From Shewanella gelidii (GTDB taxonomy: Bacteria; Pseudomonadota; Gammaproteobacteria; Enterobacterales; Shewanellaceae), in assembly GCF_014647855.1 (NCBI RefSeq), contig NZ_BMPZ01000008.1:1-64000 (forward strand): DNA of 64,000 nucleotides, in the 5' to 3' direction. Positions 45,084 through 54,834 of this stretch are shown here, one piece after another (the first letter of the stretch is position 1; every line of letters starts with the position of its first letter). The notes beneath the pieces are model-generated. The model ran no database searches, had not been told where the DNA came from, and saw only the letters and a program-made list of their open reading frames with translations. Made by a program: the position numbers and the translations under genes.

Positions 45084-47471
45084 TTAGCATTCCGCTTTAT
45101 GGATTTTTTTCACCCGTAATTCGTACGCTTCTAGGGTTTCGGGTCGACCAAATAAATAACCTTGGTAATAAGTGCAGCCCTCATTATACAAACGCAGTTG
45201 TTGCTGCTCGGTTTCTACGCCTTCCGCTATAACACTTAGCCCCAAACTATGGGCCATCGCAATAATGGTTCGCACAATTTCTTGGTCACTATCATCGGTC
45301 ACGAGATCATCAACAAAGGATTTATCAATTTTCAATTGATAGAGCGGTAACTGTTTTAAATATTGTAATGAAGAATAACCCGTACCAAAATCATCCAGAG
45401 AGAATTGAATTCCTAACATCGATAGCTCGCGCATTTTAGCGATTGTGTTTTCGATATTGTCTAATAGAAGGCTTTCCGTCAGTTCAAGTTTGAGCAATCT
45501 AGGGTTGATCGCAAAGCGGTTAACCGCAGCTCGAACTTTACGAACAAAACTATCCTGATGAAACTGCTTGGCACTGACATTAATAGATAAGGTTAGCTCT
45601 TTTGTCGCAGCATGCTGTTGCCAAGCCTGCAATTGTCGGCAAGCGGTTTTTAAAACCCATTGTCCAATCTCCACAATCGAACCATTTTGCTCAGCCAGAG
45701 GTATAAACTCAAGCGGTGATACTAAGCCTCGTTGAGGATGGTTCCAACGGATTAAGGCTTCTGCACCAAGTGGGATATTGTCTTGGCTCATTTGCACTTG
45801 GTAGTAAAGTTCAAACTGCTGTCGCTCAACAGCCAGATGCAGCTCCTCTTCCAATACTGCTCTGGCCGATATATTGGCCTGCATTTGCGGGTCAAAAAAC
45901 TTCATCGAATTTCGACCATCTTCTTTAGCTTGATACAAGGCAATATCCGCTTGTTTTAGCAATTCTTCCGCTGCTGTTTTTTGTCTATTAAACAGCGTAA
46001 TGCCTATACTGGTGCTGGTTTTGTAAGCTTGACCAGCGAGATCATACGGTGCATTGACGGAATTAAGGATTTTATTGGAAATATCTTCGACCTGGGCCGC
46101 AGCAAGAAACCCATGGACACTCAATCCTTCAATAATGATGACAAATTCATCGCCACCAAAACGAGCGACGGTATCGCTCTCGCGAATACACTTTTGTAAA
46201 CGAATAGCCACTTGCTGCAGAAGTAGGTCACCCATATCGTGACCTAACGTATCATTCAGGGTTTTGAAGTGGTCTAAATCTAAAAAGAGCAACGCACCTT
46301 CGTGACCATTGCGAGAGCTCGTCGCGAGGGCATGGTGCAATCGATCCAACAACAAACGCCGATTAGGCAAACGGGTCAATGGATCAAAATAGGCCAAATC
46401 GGCAATTTTCTTTTCAGCCTCTTTATTGCGAGTGATATCATTGAGGGTACTCACATAATTGCATACCTCTCCTTCTCCGTCTTTCACCGCTGTAATGGTT
46501 AATTTTTGCGGGTAAATTTCACCAGTTTTACGCTGGTTCCAAATCTCACCTTCCCAGTATCCGTCATGATTTATCTCCCGCCACATTTGCTCGTAAAACA
46601 ACAAATCATGTTTACCCGAAGACAATACATTCGGGTCTTGGCCGATAACGTCTGCAGCTTGGTATTCAGTCACTTTGGTAAATGCACTATTCACTCGGAG
46701 AATTTTGTTTTCAGCATTGGTAATCATCATGCCTTCTTGCGCTTCAAATGCAGTGGCAGCAACTCGTAAATTTTCATTGGTTTCACGTAAGATGATATCT
46801 CGGCGGTATAAGCTTCTCAGTACAATGGTTGCCGTCACTGTGCCTGAAAATAAAGTAAACAGCGCAAACACAATGAGCAGTAACCACAGCTGCAATTTTG
46901 ACTCATTTCGGCGCTCTTTAGCCTGCGCCACCAAATCCGCAGCTTTATTCGATGAATAATCGACAATGTAATCCATTCGCTTTAGCAAGGATTCGTGCAT
47001 CGGCGTGGCTTTGCTTTTAATTAAGTCCTCAGCGGCGGTAATGTCTTGATTTGCCAATAATGAAAATATTTGACTATGGATTTGGTGCAGGTTATTCACA
47101 AGCGACCGCGCTTCATATACTTGCGACATGTCCCCTAAAAAATTGGCCTCTATGGTCGTCAAACTATCATTGAGTGCCACTTGTTGTTTATGGCGTTCCT
47201 GATTGATTTTATTGTGCTCAATGATGGATTGATCAATAACGGCATAGAGCAATTCGGCACGCAATGTCGATACCGCTTGACGGGAAATTCGTGCAGCCGC
47301 ATTCACTTGGAAGGGATGTTGATACAATTTGTTGGTCTGAGCGGTGAAGTCATCAATTTCTTGACTCAGTTGCAGCGCAAAAACTAAGAGCCCCACTAAA
47401 ATGACCGAATACCCGGAAAGTGTTGTAAGTAACACCCCTGCGTAGGGCTTAAAAAACTGGCGTTTCAGCAT
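45084..47471 (-). CDS. Membrane PAS-GGDEF-EAL cyclic-di-GMP protein
   Basis: A ~795-aa bifunctional c-di-GMP enzyme. Residues about 9-30 and 195-220 are membrane helices enclosing a four-helix periplasmic sensor (like the 4HB_MCP type). A PAS domain follows (EAQEGMMITNAENKILRVNSAF... about 240-350), then a GGDEF domain with intact ARFGGDEF, and an EAL domain with EALIRW, ELTESLL, DDFGTGYSSL, KIDKSF and AEGVETE all present. Both synthesis and hydrolysis are possible by motif. An upstream in-frame start at 47504 is also available. Confidence 0.92.
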   Translation of the reverse strand: MLKRQFFKPYAGVLLTTLSGYSVILVGLLVFALQLSQEIDDFTAQTNKLYQHPFQVNAAARISRQAVSTLRAELLYAVIDQSIIEHNKINQERHKQQVALNDSLTTIEANFLGDMSQVYEARSLVNNLHQIHSQIFSLLANQDITAAEDLIKSKATPMHESLLKRMDYIVDYSSNKAADLVAQAKERRNESKLQLWLLLIVFALFTLFSGTVTATIVLRSLYRRDIILRETNENLRVAATAFEAQEGMMITNAENKILRVNSAFTKVTEYQAADVIGQDPNVLSSGKHDLLFYEQMWREINHDGYWEGEIWNQRKTGEIYPQKLTITAVKDGEGEVCNYVSTLNDITRNKEAEKKIADLAYFDPLTRLPNRRLLLDRLHHALATSSRNGHEGALLFLDLDHFKTLNDTLGHDMGDLLLQQVAIRLQKCIRESDTVARFGGDEFVIIIEGLSVHGFLAAAQVEDISNKILNSVNAPYDLAGQAYKTSTSIGITLFNRQKTAAEELLKQADIALYQAKEDGRNSMKFFDPQMQANISARAVLEEELHLAVERQQFELYYQVQMSQDNIPLGAEALIRWNHPQRGLVSPLEFIPLAEQNGSIVEIGQWVLKTACRQLQAWQQHAATKELTLSINVSAKQFHQDSFVRKVRAAVNRFAINPRLLKLELTESLLLDNIENTIAKMRELSMLGIQFSLDDFGTGYSSLQYLKQLPLYQLKIDKSFVDDLVTDDSDQEIVRTIIAMAHSLGLSVIAEGVETEQQQLRLYNEGCTYYQGYLFGRPETLEAYELRVKKIHKAEC

Positions 47472-47897
47472 CGCGCGCTCATACCCATGACAAACCATTA
47501 ACAAAATTATAATGTTTGTAAGCCTTAGGTACTAGCGCAAACTGCCGCGATCACACAATACATTGATGTGACGCAAATCTAAACATTGAGCACAAGCAGC
47601 TCAGCAGAAAGAGGGGCTTTTGAAATCAAGTCGAGCTGTGAACATTCGACGAAAGCACGACTGTATTTGTCAAAGATCAATGGAATACACGCGAGAATAA
47701 ATGAAGATTCAAAAAATATTAAGCCGAACAGAAAGATTAAATCATATATACGGCCAAAAAGTTCCCAACAAAGAACACCCCTTAAATAAAACTGAACAAC
47801 CTTTAAAAATATATTAACCCAAAACAAACATCCATAAAGAACATGAAATGACACAGCGTGGTATATTTGCAACACACCAATACTTCATCTCAAAAAA
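47472..47897. other. AT-rich intergenic region without convincing genes
   Basis: About 425 bases between the c-di-GMP gene (-) and the SLC13 gene (+). Open frames of 67-98 codons on both strands overlap each other and have no ribosome sites. No terminator or clear operator seen. Confidence 0.45.
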
Positions 47898-49223
47898 ATG
47901 CAAACATATTTAATCATGCTCGTCACAATTATAGGAGGATTCCTATTTATTTCGCCTTTTTCTATGGCCGAGCAAGGATTTTTACTCTTTCTATTTGCAA
48001 TGTTACTTTGGGGTGGAAATTTATTACCGATACTACATGCAACAATCATCATTCCAATTCTGGCTATTGCTCTTGGGCTTATCAGCTTTACCGACGTTAC
48101 AACTATCTTGTTGTCGCCTATATTAGCAATTTTTATCTTTGGCTTTGCTTTTGCTTGTTTTAGTCAAGAGCAAGGATTAGATAAAGTCGTTCTGCACACC
48201 GTTAATAAATTTTCAAAAGGCCATGAGAGGGTCGCGAGCTATCTACTTTTTGCTTTAACATGTTTCATCTCAATGTGGACTAGTAACGTCGTGACCGCAG
48301 CACTGATGCTCCCCGTCGTAATGAGTATCAACACAACTTTTCAGCATAAAGGGGACAAACAACCCTCCCAAAACAGCAAAACACATTATCTCGCTGTCGG
48401 CGTGGTTTTTAGCGCTACTCTCGGGGGAATGTGTACTCAAGTGGGCAGTTCCACGAGTCTTATTGCGAGTAGTCTGGCCCAGCTCGACTTCATTGGATGG
48501 CTGATCGGCGCGCTCCCCATTGTGACACTATTATGGCTGGCAATGCTGCTTTTATTGGAAATCTATTTTAAACCCCAATTTCGAAAGAAACTGACTCTGC
48601 CGCCTCCCGAACCCTTGAGTGCCGCACAAAAATGGGGACTTGTGATTGTTATCGGAACTCTATTGCTGTGGGTCATCGCTGCTGCGGTGTTAAGGGGAGA
48701 GACAAAGTTATACGGACTCATCCCTTTGGTCTCCGTAGCGATTTTGCTTGCGAAAAGGTTTATCTCAATACAAGGCGCGGTGAACGCAATACGCTGGCGA
48801 GTCATCGTTATTTTTGTAAGTGCATTTACTTTAGGTAAAGTTCTACATGCAAGCGGTGGAGGGCAGCTTATCGTCGACTGGGTTACACCACTACTGAGCA
48901 ACAGCTCAATTTGGATTCAGCTGGCCATATTTCTACTGCTATTGGTCACCATGACAGAGTTCATGAGTAATGTTGCTTGCGCCTCTTTATTTGCTCCAGT
49001 GTTGTTTTTACTTCTGATTCCACAAGGTGTTTCGGTAGAGCAAGTTGCGCTCATGGCAGGGATTGGCGGGTCATTTGCCTTTGTACTGCCCACCGCAACA
49101 CCAGCAAATAACTTGGCCTATGCACATCAATACGTGACGCGAAGAACGATGATCGGCTTTGGTGGTAGCTTCAAAGCAGCAGCAACATTGATTTTGTTCG
49201 CTTGCCTTATCGTATTTCACTAA
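47898..49223 (+). CDS. SLC13/DASS-type anion permease (first copy)
   Basis: A 441-aa inner-membrane transporter with about twelve helices. The N-terminal half contains SMWTSNVVTAALMLPVV, and the C-terminal half EFMSNVACASLFAPVLF and FAFVLPTATPANNLAYA, the two SNT/SNV-type cation-substrate motifs of DASS (divalent anion:sodium symporter) proteins. Likely substrates are dicarboxylates such as fumarate, malate or related acids. It converges on the LysR gene with 14 bases between. With the flavocytochrome c and porin it could supply or export the electron acceptor or product. Confidence 0.85.
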   Translation: MQTYLIMLVTIIGGFLFISPFSMAEQGFLLFLFAMLLWGGNLLPILHATIIIPILAIALGLISFTDVTTILLSPILAIFIFGFAFACFSQEQGLDKVVLHTVNKFSKGHERVASYLLFALTCFISMWTSNVVTAALMLPVVMSINTTFQHKGDKQPSQNSKTHYLAVGVVFSATLGGMCTQVGSSTSLIASSLAQLDFIGWLIGALPIVTLLWLAMLLLLEIYFKPQFRKKLTLPPPEPLSAAQKWGLVIVIGTLLLWVIAAAVLRGETKLYGLIPLVSVAILLAKRFISIQGAVNAIRWRVIVIFVSAFTLGKVLHASGGGQLIVDWVTPLLSNSSIWIQLAIFLLLLVTMTEFMSNVACASLFAPVLFLLLIPQGVSVEQVALMAGIGGSFAFVLPTATPANNLAYAHQYVTRRTMIGFGGSFKAAATLILFACLIVFH

Positions 49224-49237
49224 AAATAGGTTTGAAA

Positions 49238-50143
49238 TCAGGTGCCATTGCTTTGATTTCTATCGATTTCAACATCACAGCATTTAAGGAATTTTTCTAC
49301 AAGCGGGGTAAATTGATGCGGTTTATAGATGATGTATAAATAGCGAGGGTCAGTTTCAACATCAAAATCAATTTCTTGTAAATCTCCACGCTCTAACTCT
49401 GCATCCACGGAAAGTAAAGGCAGTATGCCCAAACCCAGCCCCGTGCCTATACCACGCTTCAACGCGCCCATGGTATTCATGATAATCTCATCATGGATAT
49501 GTATATCGGCACTTCTCAATAAACTCAGGGCTTGCGTGCGTGTATTTGAGCCTTGCTCATCCATAATCCAAGTTGCTGAGCAAAGATCAGAAACTGTGGG
49601 TTTGCGGCGAGCGAACTTATGGCTTGGGCTTGCGACCATACACAGTCGGTCGCTTCGCCATTGAATATACTCCAGCTCATGACTTGTTGGCATGTTGCCA
49701 ATGACTGCGAGATCAAGCTCATTTTTCATCACCATGTCTTCAATCGCAGTGCTTGAAAGAATTTTTAAACTGACATCAATTGAAGGATAAAGAGTCTTGA
49801 AATAGGGTAAACGCTTAGATAGCACATAGTTGCCAGATGTCTTATTGGCGCCTATGCGCAACGTTCCACCAAGCCCTGTTGCACGCTCGTGAAAGAGCTT
49901 TTTCAGTTGATTGACTTTCGAAAGAATTGTATTGGCATAAACCAAAACTAAATTACCAGATTCAGTAATCACTAACCCGGTCGACGTCCGCTCAAAAAGG
50001 CGAGTATCGAGTGATGATTCAAGCTCTTTCAATGTCATGCTTACCGCAGGTACAGAGAGGTGAAGTTGCCGTGCGGCCTTAGAAATCTGTCCCGATTCAG
50101 CGACAACTTTAAGTACAGATAATTGTTTTAAAGTGATATGCAT
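49238..50143 (-). CDS. LysR-family transcriptional regulator
   Basis: A 301-aa regulator starting MHITLKQLSVLKVVAESG, with GAGG five bases upstream (the frame is open 39 codons further). The winged helix-turn-helix is residues 1-60 (SKAARQLHLSVPAVSMTLKELE) and the periplasmic-binding-protein-like effector domain about 90-295 (GTLRIGANKTSGNYVLSKRLPYF). It sits between the SLC13 gene and the flavocytochrome c gene, so it most likely controls this module in response to an organic acid. It is 227 bases downstream of the flavocytochrome gene's end. Confidence 0.88.
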   Translation of the reverse strand: MHITLKQLSVLKVVAESGQISKAARQLHLSVPAVSMTLKELESSLDTRLFERTSTGLVITESGNLVLVYANTILSKVNQLKKLFHERATGLGGTLRIGANKTSGNYVLSKRLPYFKTLYPSIDVSLKILSSTAIEDMVMKNELDLAVIGNMPTSHELEYIQWRSDRLCMVASPSHKFARRKPTVSDLCSATWIMDEQGSNTRTQALSLLRSADIHIHDEIIMNTMGALKRGIGTGLGLGILPLLSVDAELERGDLQEIDFDVETDPRYLYIIYKPHQFTPLVEKFLKCCDVEIDRNQSNGT

Positions 50144-50370
50144 AACGCCTCGCATAGCAGATCTGACCGACATTGATATGCCTACAGTATACGGTGTTTG
50201 ATCGTTCTCCGAACAGAGGTATTGGCTGTGACAGCTCACAGCCTCAGCATAAAAGTGCAAGCCCTTAAAGCACTTGCACTGATAACATTCTCAGGGGAAC
50301 GTAGCCTGCCAAATATCCACGACTACAGTCCCATATACTGGTAAGATTAAATACACAAACCAATATGACT

Positions 50371-52140
50371 TCAGTCCTTTAACGCGTGTGCAGCTGCATG
50401 CTCGCCAGCGCGACGACCAAAGATCACCGTATCGGCTATAGCATTACCACCTAAGCGGTTAAACCCATGTACCCCTCCTGTAACCTCTCCAGCAGCGTAC
50501 AGCCCTATCATTGGACGACTTTGGATATTTAGCACTTCAGACTCCGTGTTAATGGCCACGCCTCCCATCGTATGATGAATACCAGGCTGAACACGAACCG
50601 CATAAAATGGGCCCTTCTCAATTGAAAGCGGCATTAAATCGCGTCCAAAGGCTTCATCTTTACCCTGCGCCTTATACTTGTTGTAGTCAGAGACCGTTTG
50701 CGGAAGATTCTTCATTCCCGTTATTTTAGCCAGCTCTTCAACCGAATTCGCTTTAGACAGCATGCCTAAATGGTCATATCCACGAACCATTTTCTTTTTC
50801 GAAATTAGCTGCTCATCAAACACCAACCAAGCCCATTGCTCGGGTTGTTTGAGAATTGCGTCCGAGGCGCGATCACGGGTCGTCAGTTCGTTGATAAAGC
50901 GGCTACCATGAACGTTAACCATGATTGCTCCAACACCACGGACCGTTTCAGAGACGAGAATTCGACTGTCTTTACCGATAGTCGGGTGTGCCTGCACCCA
51001 ATCGATATCCGTCATACTTGCACCAGCCTCTTTAGCCAGCAAGATGCCATCACCTGTTGCAGTTACATTATTCGATGACGTCATGTCTTTGAATGTTGGG
51101 CGATAATAAGCAATCATCTCTTTGTTCATGCCGTACCCACCTGTTGCAAGCACAACAGAATCTGCCGCAACCATGTAGTGCCCGGAATGTTTGCCATGAA
51201 TCACCACGCCAATCACTTTGTTATTATCTTGGTTATCAAGCACAAGTTTGACAACTTTAGAATTCAATCGAGTATCAACCTGCTCTTTAGCGGCCGCTTT
51301 GCGCAAAACATCAATAATGTGAGGACCAACACTATGACCGCCTGATGGACGATGGGTACGATTAACGCGAGCCCCGCCAGAACGCTTAAGGCCATCCATA
51401 TTTGCGCCGAGTGATTCTAGCCATTCGACCGCACTTGCCGACTCCTCCGCCAAGATTTTCACCAATGCTGGGTCGTTCTTATAGCGGCCGCCTTTCATGG
51501 CATCTTCTGCATACCACTCCACTTTATCTTCGATGCCACGCTCTTTTTGCTGACGAGTTCCAACAGCATTGATACCACCAGCAGCCAACATCGAATTGCC
51601 GCCGCTATAGGGTGCTTTTTCGAACAAAATGACTTTTGCCCCGGCTCGCTTCGCAGAGATAGCCGCATTAAATCCTGCGCTACCTGCACCAATAACTACG
51701 ACATCTGTGGTCTCTACTGGACCCGCTGCAATCGCCTTTTTAATCTTTTCGTTATCCCAGCCTTTATCCCACTTAGGCTTTTTCTTCGCTTCAGCAAATG
51801 GCATCTTGTCATCTTCAAATGAGTGACAGTTATTGCATTGAAACTTTGGCGCTTCGTGGCCTTTATGGCACGAAGTACAGTTGATATCACCTAAGTGAGA
51901 AGTATGAGGATCAAAGTGCAGCTCAGAATTAGCCAAATCACTATACTCACCATGACAGCTCTTACACTGCATGTTCTCATGGGTCTCACTGTCGGTAACA
52001 TGACGAGGTTTTGTATGGCACGTTTCACAACCATCCATCTCCGAATGAAAGTTTGCCAAAGAATTATCTTTCGCTTGAATTCCTGCGCTCATTCCTAACG
52101 CTATCGCTATTACAGCGAAACGAGTTAATTTAAATTTCAC
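50371..52140 (-). CDS. fccA: Periplasmic tetraheme flavocytochrome c (fumarate reductase type)
   Basis: A soluble periplasmic reductase of about 589 aa. I choose GTG 52140 (AAGG eight bases upstream) over GTG 52149. A signal peptide ends near residue 23 (IQA). Four CxxCH heme sites follow (CETCH, CKSCH, CTSCH, CNNCH; residues 38-106), then an FAD domain with VVVIGAGSAGF (about 148-158). Substrate-site residues of Shewanella Fcc3 have counterparts: AHPT His (385), Glu398, proton-donor Arg422 in TTRDRAS, HHTMGG His and Arg562 in NRLGGN. Thr377 of Fcc3 is Ser here. This supports fumarate, but related enzymes reduce urocanate or other unsaturated acids, so the substrate is open. Confidence 0.88.
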   Translation of the reverse strand: MKFKLTRFAVIAIALGMSAGIQAKDNSLANFHSEMDGCETCHTKPRHVTDSETHENMQCKSCHGEYSDLANSELHFDPHTSHLGDINCTSCHKGHEAPKFQCNNCHSFEDDKMPFAEAKKKPKWDKGWDNEKIKKAIAAGPVETTDVVVIGAGSAGFNAAISAKRAGAKVILFEKAPYSGGNSMLAAGGINAVGTRQQKERGIEDKVEWYAEDAMKGGRYKNDPALVKILAEESASAVEWLESLGANMDGLKRSGGARVNRTHRPSGGHSVGPHIIDVLRKAAAKEQVDTRLNSKVVKLVLDNQDNNKVIGVVIHGKHSGHYMVAADSVVLATGGYGMNKEMIAYYRPTFKDMTSSNNVTATGDGILLAKEAGASMTDIDWVQAHPTIGKDSRILVSETVRGVGAIMVNVHGSRFINELTTRDRASDAILKQPEQWAWLVFDEQLISKKKMVRGYDHLGMLSKANSVEELAKITGMKNLPQTVSDYNKYKAQGKDEAFGRDLMPLSIEKGPFYAVRVQPGIHHTMGGVAINTESEVLNIQSRPMIGLYAAGEVTGGVHGFNRLGGNAIADTVIFGRRAGEHAAAHALKD

Positions 52141-52204
52141 GGTCTTCACCTTATTTGCTCTCCCAATTTACGTGGATTCTAGCAATAGGTGCCAATCTAT
52201 TAGT

Positions 52205-52218
52205 TTGATCAAGCTCAA
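52205..52218. promoter_or_regulatory. FNR-like site between flavocytochrome c and OprD-like porin
   Basis: TTGATCAAGCTCAA matches the FNR consensus (TTGAT-N4-ATCAA) with one mismatch. It is 65 bases upstream of the flavocytochrome start and in the shared divergent region with the porin. Anaerobic activation by an FNR/EtrA-type regulator is likely. Confidence 0.6.
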
Positions 52219-52438
52219 ATCAATTTAAGCAAGCATTTCAATGTATTTAATTACGATTAAGTTTTATTGAAAGGAAAAAACACAAGCTGTGATGCATTTC
52301 ATAAAACATTTTATATAAAAACTAAAAAATAGAACCAACAAAAGTCGGTATTTATATACAAAAAGTATTTAACTCGAAAATAAAACTTAAATTCAACTCA
52401 CACAAATATCAATTAGAATGGTAAGTGCAGGTATAAAA

Positions 52439-53647
52439 ATGAACTTTAATAAAAGAACTTTAATATTAGCTATGGCTCTTGCAAGCACGCAAACGTATGC
52501 AGCGGAAAATTTTTCGGATGCATTCAAACAGGGTCAGTTAAAAGGTCAAATCAAGTCATATTCTTTCGACGAAGACTATGACTCTAATGATGATGCAGAT
52601 AATAATATCTGGGCAAATGGTGGTTACGTTTCCTACAAAACCGAACGTTTCAAAGGACTCTCTTTTGGTACCACTTTCCAGACCTCCCATGTCACAAGCA
52701 TTGATGATCCCGCCGACAAATTTAAAAAGACCATGAATGCACGTGGTTCAGTCATGTCTGAGTCCTATTTATCTTTTCAATTCGGCAACACGAACTTTAA
52801 AGGCGGACGCCAGTATTTATCACTTCCTTTGATAAAAGGTTCCGGTTCAAGATTGATCAAAGAGTCATTTGAAGCCTATGAAATCACCAACACCGACCTC
52901 CCCAAAACATTAATTTCATTTGCTAAAGTCAATAAATATCAAACACGAACAGATAAAGTGACAAAGAATACCAATGCCGCCACTTTCTATAATGACGATG
53001 TTCAACGGGGAGATGTAGGTGGATTTTATGATATCGGTACCGATGGAGCACTGTCTTTTTATCTCAAGAATAATTCGATAGAGAACCTGAATCTGCAGGC
53101 CCATTACGTCGACTTTATCGACGAGGTTAAAGATGTATATATCGATGCAACTTACCGCTTTGAAACAAAGTTCAAGCCATTTATTGCTGCGCAATATTAT
53201 GGCTCCAATTACGATGAATCTGCCCGTGAAGACAGTAAGCTATTGGGTTACAAAGCTGGTGTTTCTATTGATGGATATAATCTCCATGCTGCTTATACCA
53301 CAGTAGACGATGAAGGTAGTGTCATTCGGGGGATAGGTGAAGCGGCCACTGCATCTTTTACCAATTCGAGCCAAACTTCAGGTAACTATCATGCAGGAAC
53401 CGATAGTTGGCAAATTGGTATCAGCAAAAAGTATAATAACCTGAAAGTCAAACTCTCACATACGGATAGCGACAACCCCATATCCAAATATCAACTCAAA
53501 CAAACCTATGCTGAAATTGGGTACAAATTGAGTGGAGCCTTTCAAGGATGTTCGACATCAATTCGATACACGATTTACGATTTTGGCACTGATGCCGACG
53601 CTAAGGACAAAGACGAAATTCGTGCCAAGTTTTTCTATAGCTTCTAA
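52439..53647 (+). CDS. OprD-like outer-membrane porin
   Basis: A 402-aa outer-membrane barrel protein with a signal peptide (MNFNKRTLILAMALASTQTYA). The mature part FSDAFKQGQLKGQIKSYSFDEDYDS resembles OprD-family porins in which an early FxxAxxxGxxxGxxR segment leads into 16-18 strands; the end is AKFFYSF. OprD porins import organic acids and amino acids. It is divergent from the flavocytochrome c gene, sharing an FNR-like site, which supports a role in bringing in that enzyme's substrate. Confidence 0.75.
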   Translation: MNFNKRTLILAMALASTQTYAAENFSDAFKQGQLKGQIKSYSFDEDYDSNDDADNNIWANGGYVSYKTERFKGLSFGTTFQTSHVTSIDDPADKFKKTMNARGSVMSESYLSFQFGNTNFKGGRQYLSLPLIKGSGSRLIKESFEAYEITNTDLPKTLISFAKVNKYQTRTDKVTKNTNAATFYNDDVQRGDVGGFYDIGTDGALSFYLKNNSIENLNLQAHYVDFIDEVKDVYIDATYRFETKFKPFIAAQYYGSNYDESAREDSKLLGYKAGVSIDGYNLHAAYTTVDDEGSVIRGIGEAATASFTNSSQTSGNYHAGTDSWQIGISKKYNNLKVKLSHTDSDNPISKYQLKQTYAEIGYKLSGAFQGCSTSIRYTIYDFGTDADAKDKDEIRAKFFYSF

Positions 53648-53681
53648 ACAGAAGCGATATTTGAACACATAAGCACACAGC

Positions 53682-53715
53682 AAAAAAATGGAGCCATTTA
53701 GCTCCATTTTTTTTT
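53682..53715. terminator. Terminator at left border of phosphate island
   Basis: ATGGAGC and GCTCCAT pair around CATTTA, flanked by a run of seven A and a run of nine T. It ends the porin transcript (+) and the transposase-like transcript (-). Its core is almost identical to the terminator at 63551-63570. Confidence 0.88.
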
Positions 53716-53743
53716 CGGCTATCAAACTTCTTACTGCATCAAG

Positions 53744-54802
53744 CTAGGCAGCAATAACCTGTTTCAATAGCGCCACCCCTTGAGGCTCAACTAAATGCAA
53801 GCCAAGCTGAAGACTAACCTCAGGTGCACGCCCTAAGGTATAACGACCAGCAACACCATGCCCGCCATTATAGGTTTGTAGCCAAGCTTGTAATGCCGCA
53901 TCGATTTCCGCCAACGCATTTAATCGCTGCGTCTTTATCAGGCTTTCATAAAAGTTATCCCAAATCAGACGGTGAAACCTTGCGCCTAAACCATTCACAA
54001 CCGGGCCGTTATAGGCACGCATATGCACATGGTTGGCTTCTATCTTCGCCACCACATCTTTAAACGGTTGGCTTTTCTTACCGAAGAATTCAACGCCCTT
54101 ATCCGTCAATAAATGCTCTATGGGTAAGCCCTTGGCAACATAGTCGGGGGCAACGTGCTTCAGCAAGAAGTCGGCCGCCGCTTGCGAATCATTTGAAAGT
54201 GATAACTTGGCATGGGCAAACTGACTATAGGCATCGACAAAGGTATGTTGATACACCATACCAATCCCTTCAAACTCACCGACAGCAAAGGTATCTTGCA
54301 CGCATACATTGCCAGGATAAAGGCATTCTAATTCGTCATCGGTTTGCTTGAGGCGGTAGAGTTGCTCGGTTTGACTTCTGGCATGATTGGCAAGGTTAGA
54401 CTGCTGCCGAAGCGCACTTTGCAGCGCATTCAAGCGGTTTTTCTTAGTTTCTAGGTTATGCCGAACCCAAATAGCTCTGACACCACTGGCTGAAATTTTG
54501 CAGCCGCGCGCCGTCAAAATTTCAGCGGCTTTGGCCTGACCATAATTGGGATAATCCAGCGCGATTTCAATCACCTGCTCCTCAACTTCAGCAGATACTC
54601 GGTTTTTTAAAGCGGGCTTTTTGCGGGACAGATTTCTGAGCCCTTGCTCACCCACCTGCTCATATTGACGCTTGAAGCGGTAATAGCTATCGCGGCTATA
54701 TCCCATAATTTCACAAGCTTTACTCACGCTACCTAACTCTTTGGCCAGCTGTAATAGCGCCAACTTGTTGCGGATGTCTTGCTTACTCTCTTTATTATTC
54801 AT
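53744..54802 (-). mobile_element. IS481-type transposase-like gene lacking catalytic Glu
   Basis: A 352-aa protein with helix-turn-helix repeats (residues 12-60, GSVSKACEIMGYSRDSYYRFK) and an integrase-core domain. Two catalytic aspartates are visible: D170 (VCVQDTF) and D234 (LLTDKGVEFFG). The third acidic residue, normally Glu before Arg-Phe in NGxxERFHR, is Ala274 (NGLGARFHRLIWDNF). The protein is otherwise full length and without stops, so it is either recently inactivated or has another role. No clear terminal inverted repeats were found around it. It lies 32 bases beyond the SLC13 gene. Confidence 0.82.
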
Positions 54803-54834
54803 AGCCGCCCGATCAAGTTAAAACTTTTTTAATC

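Noticed and set aside
47579..47875. 98-codon minus-strand hydrophobic frame in the AT-rich gap
   Set aside because: No ribosome site, overlaps plus frames, and the hydrophobic content follows from T-rich DNA rather than from helix patterning.
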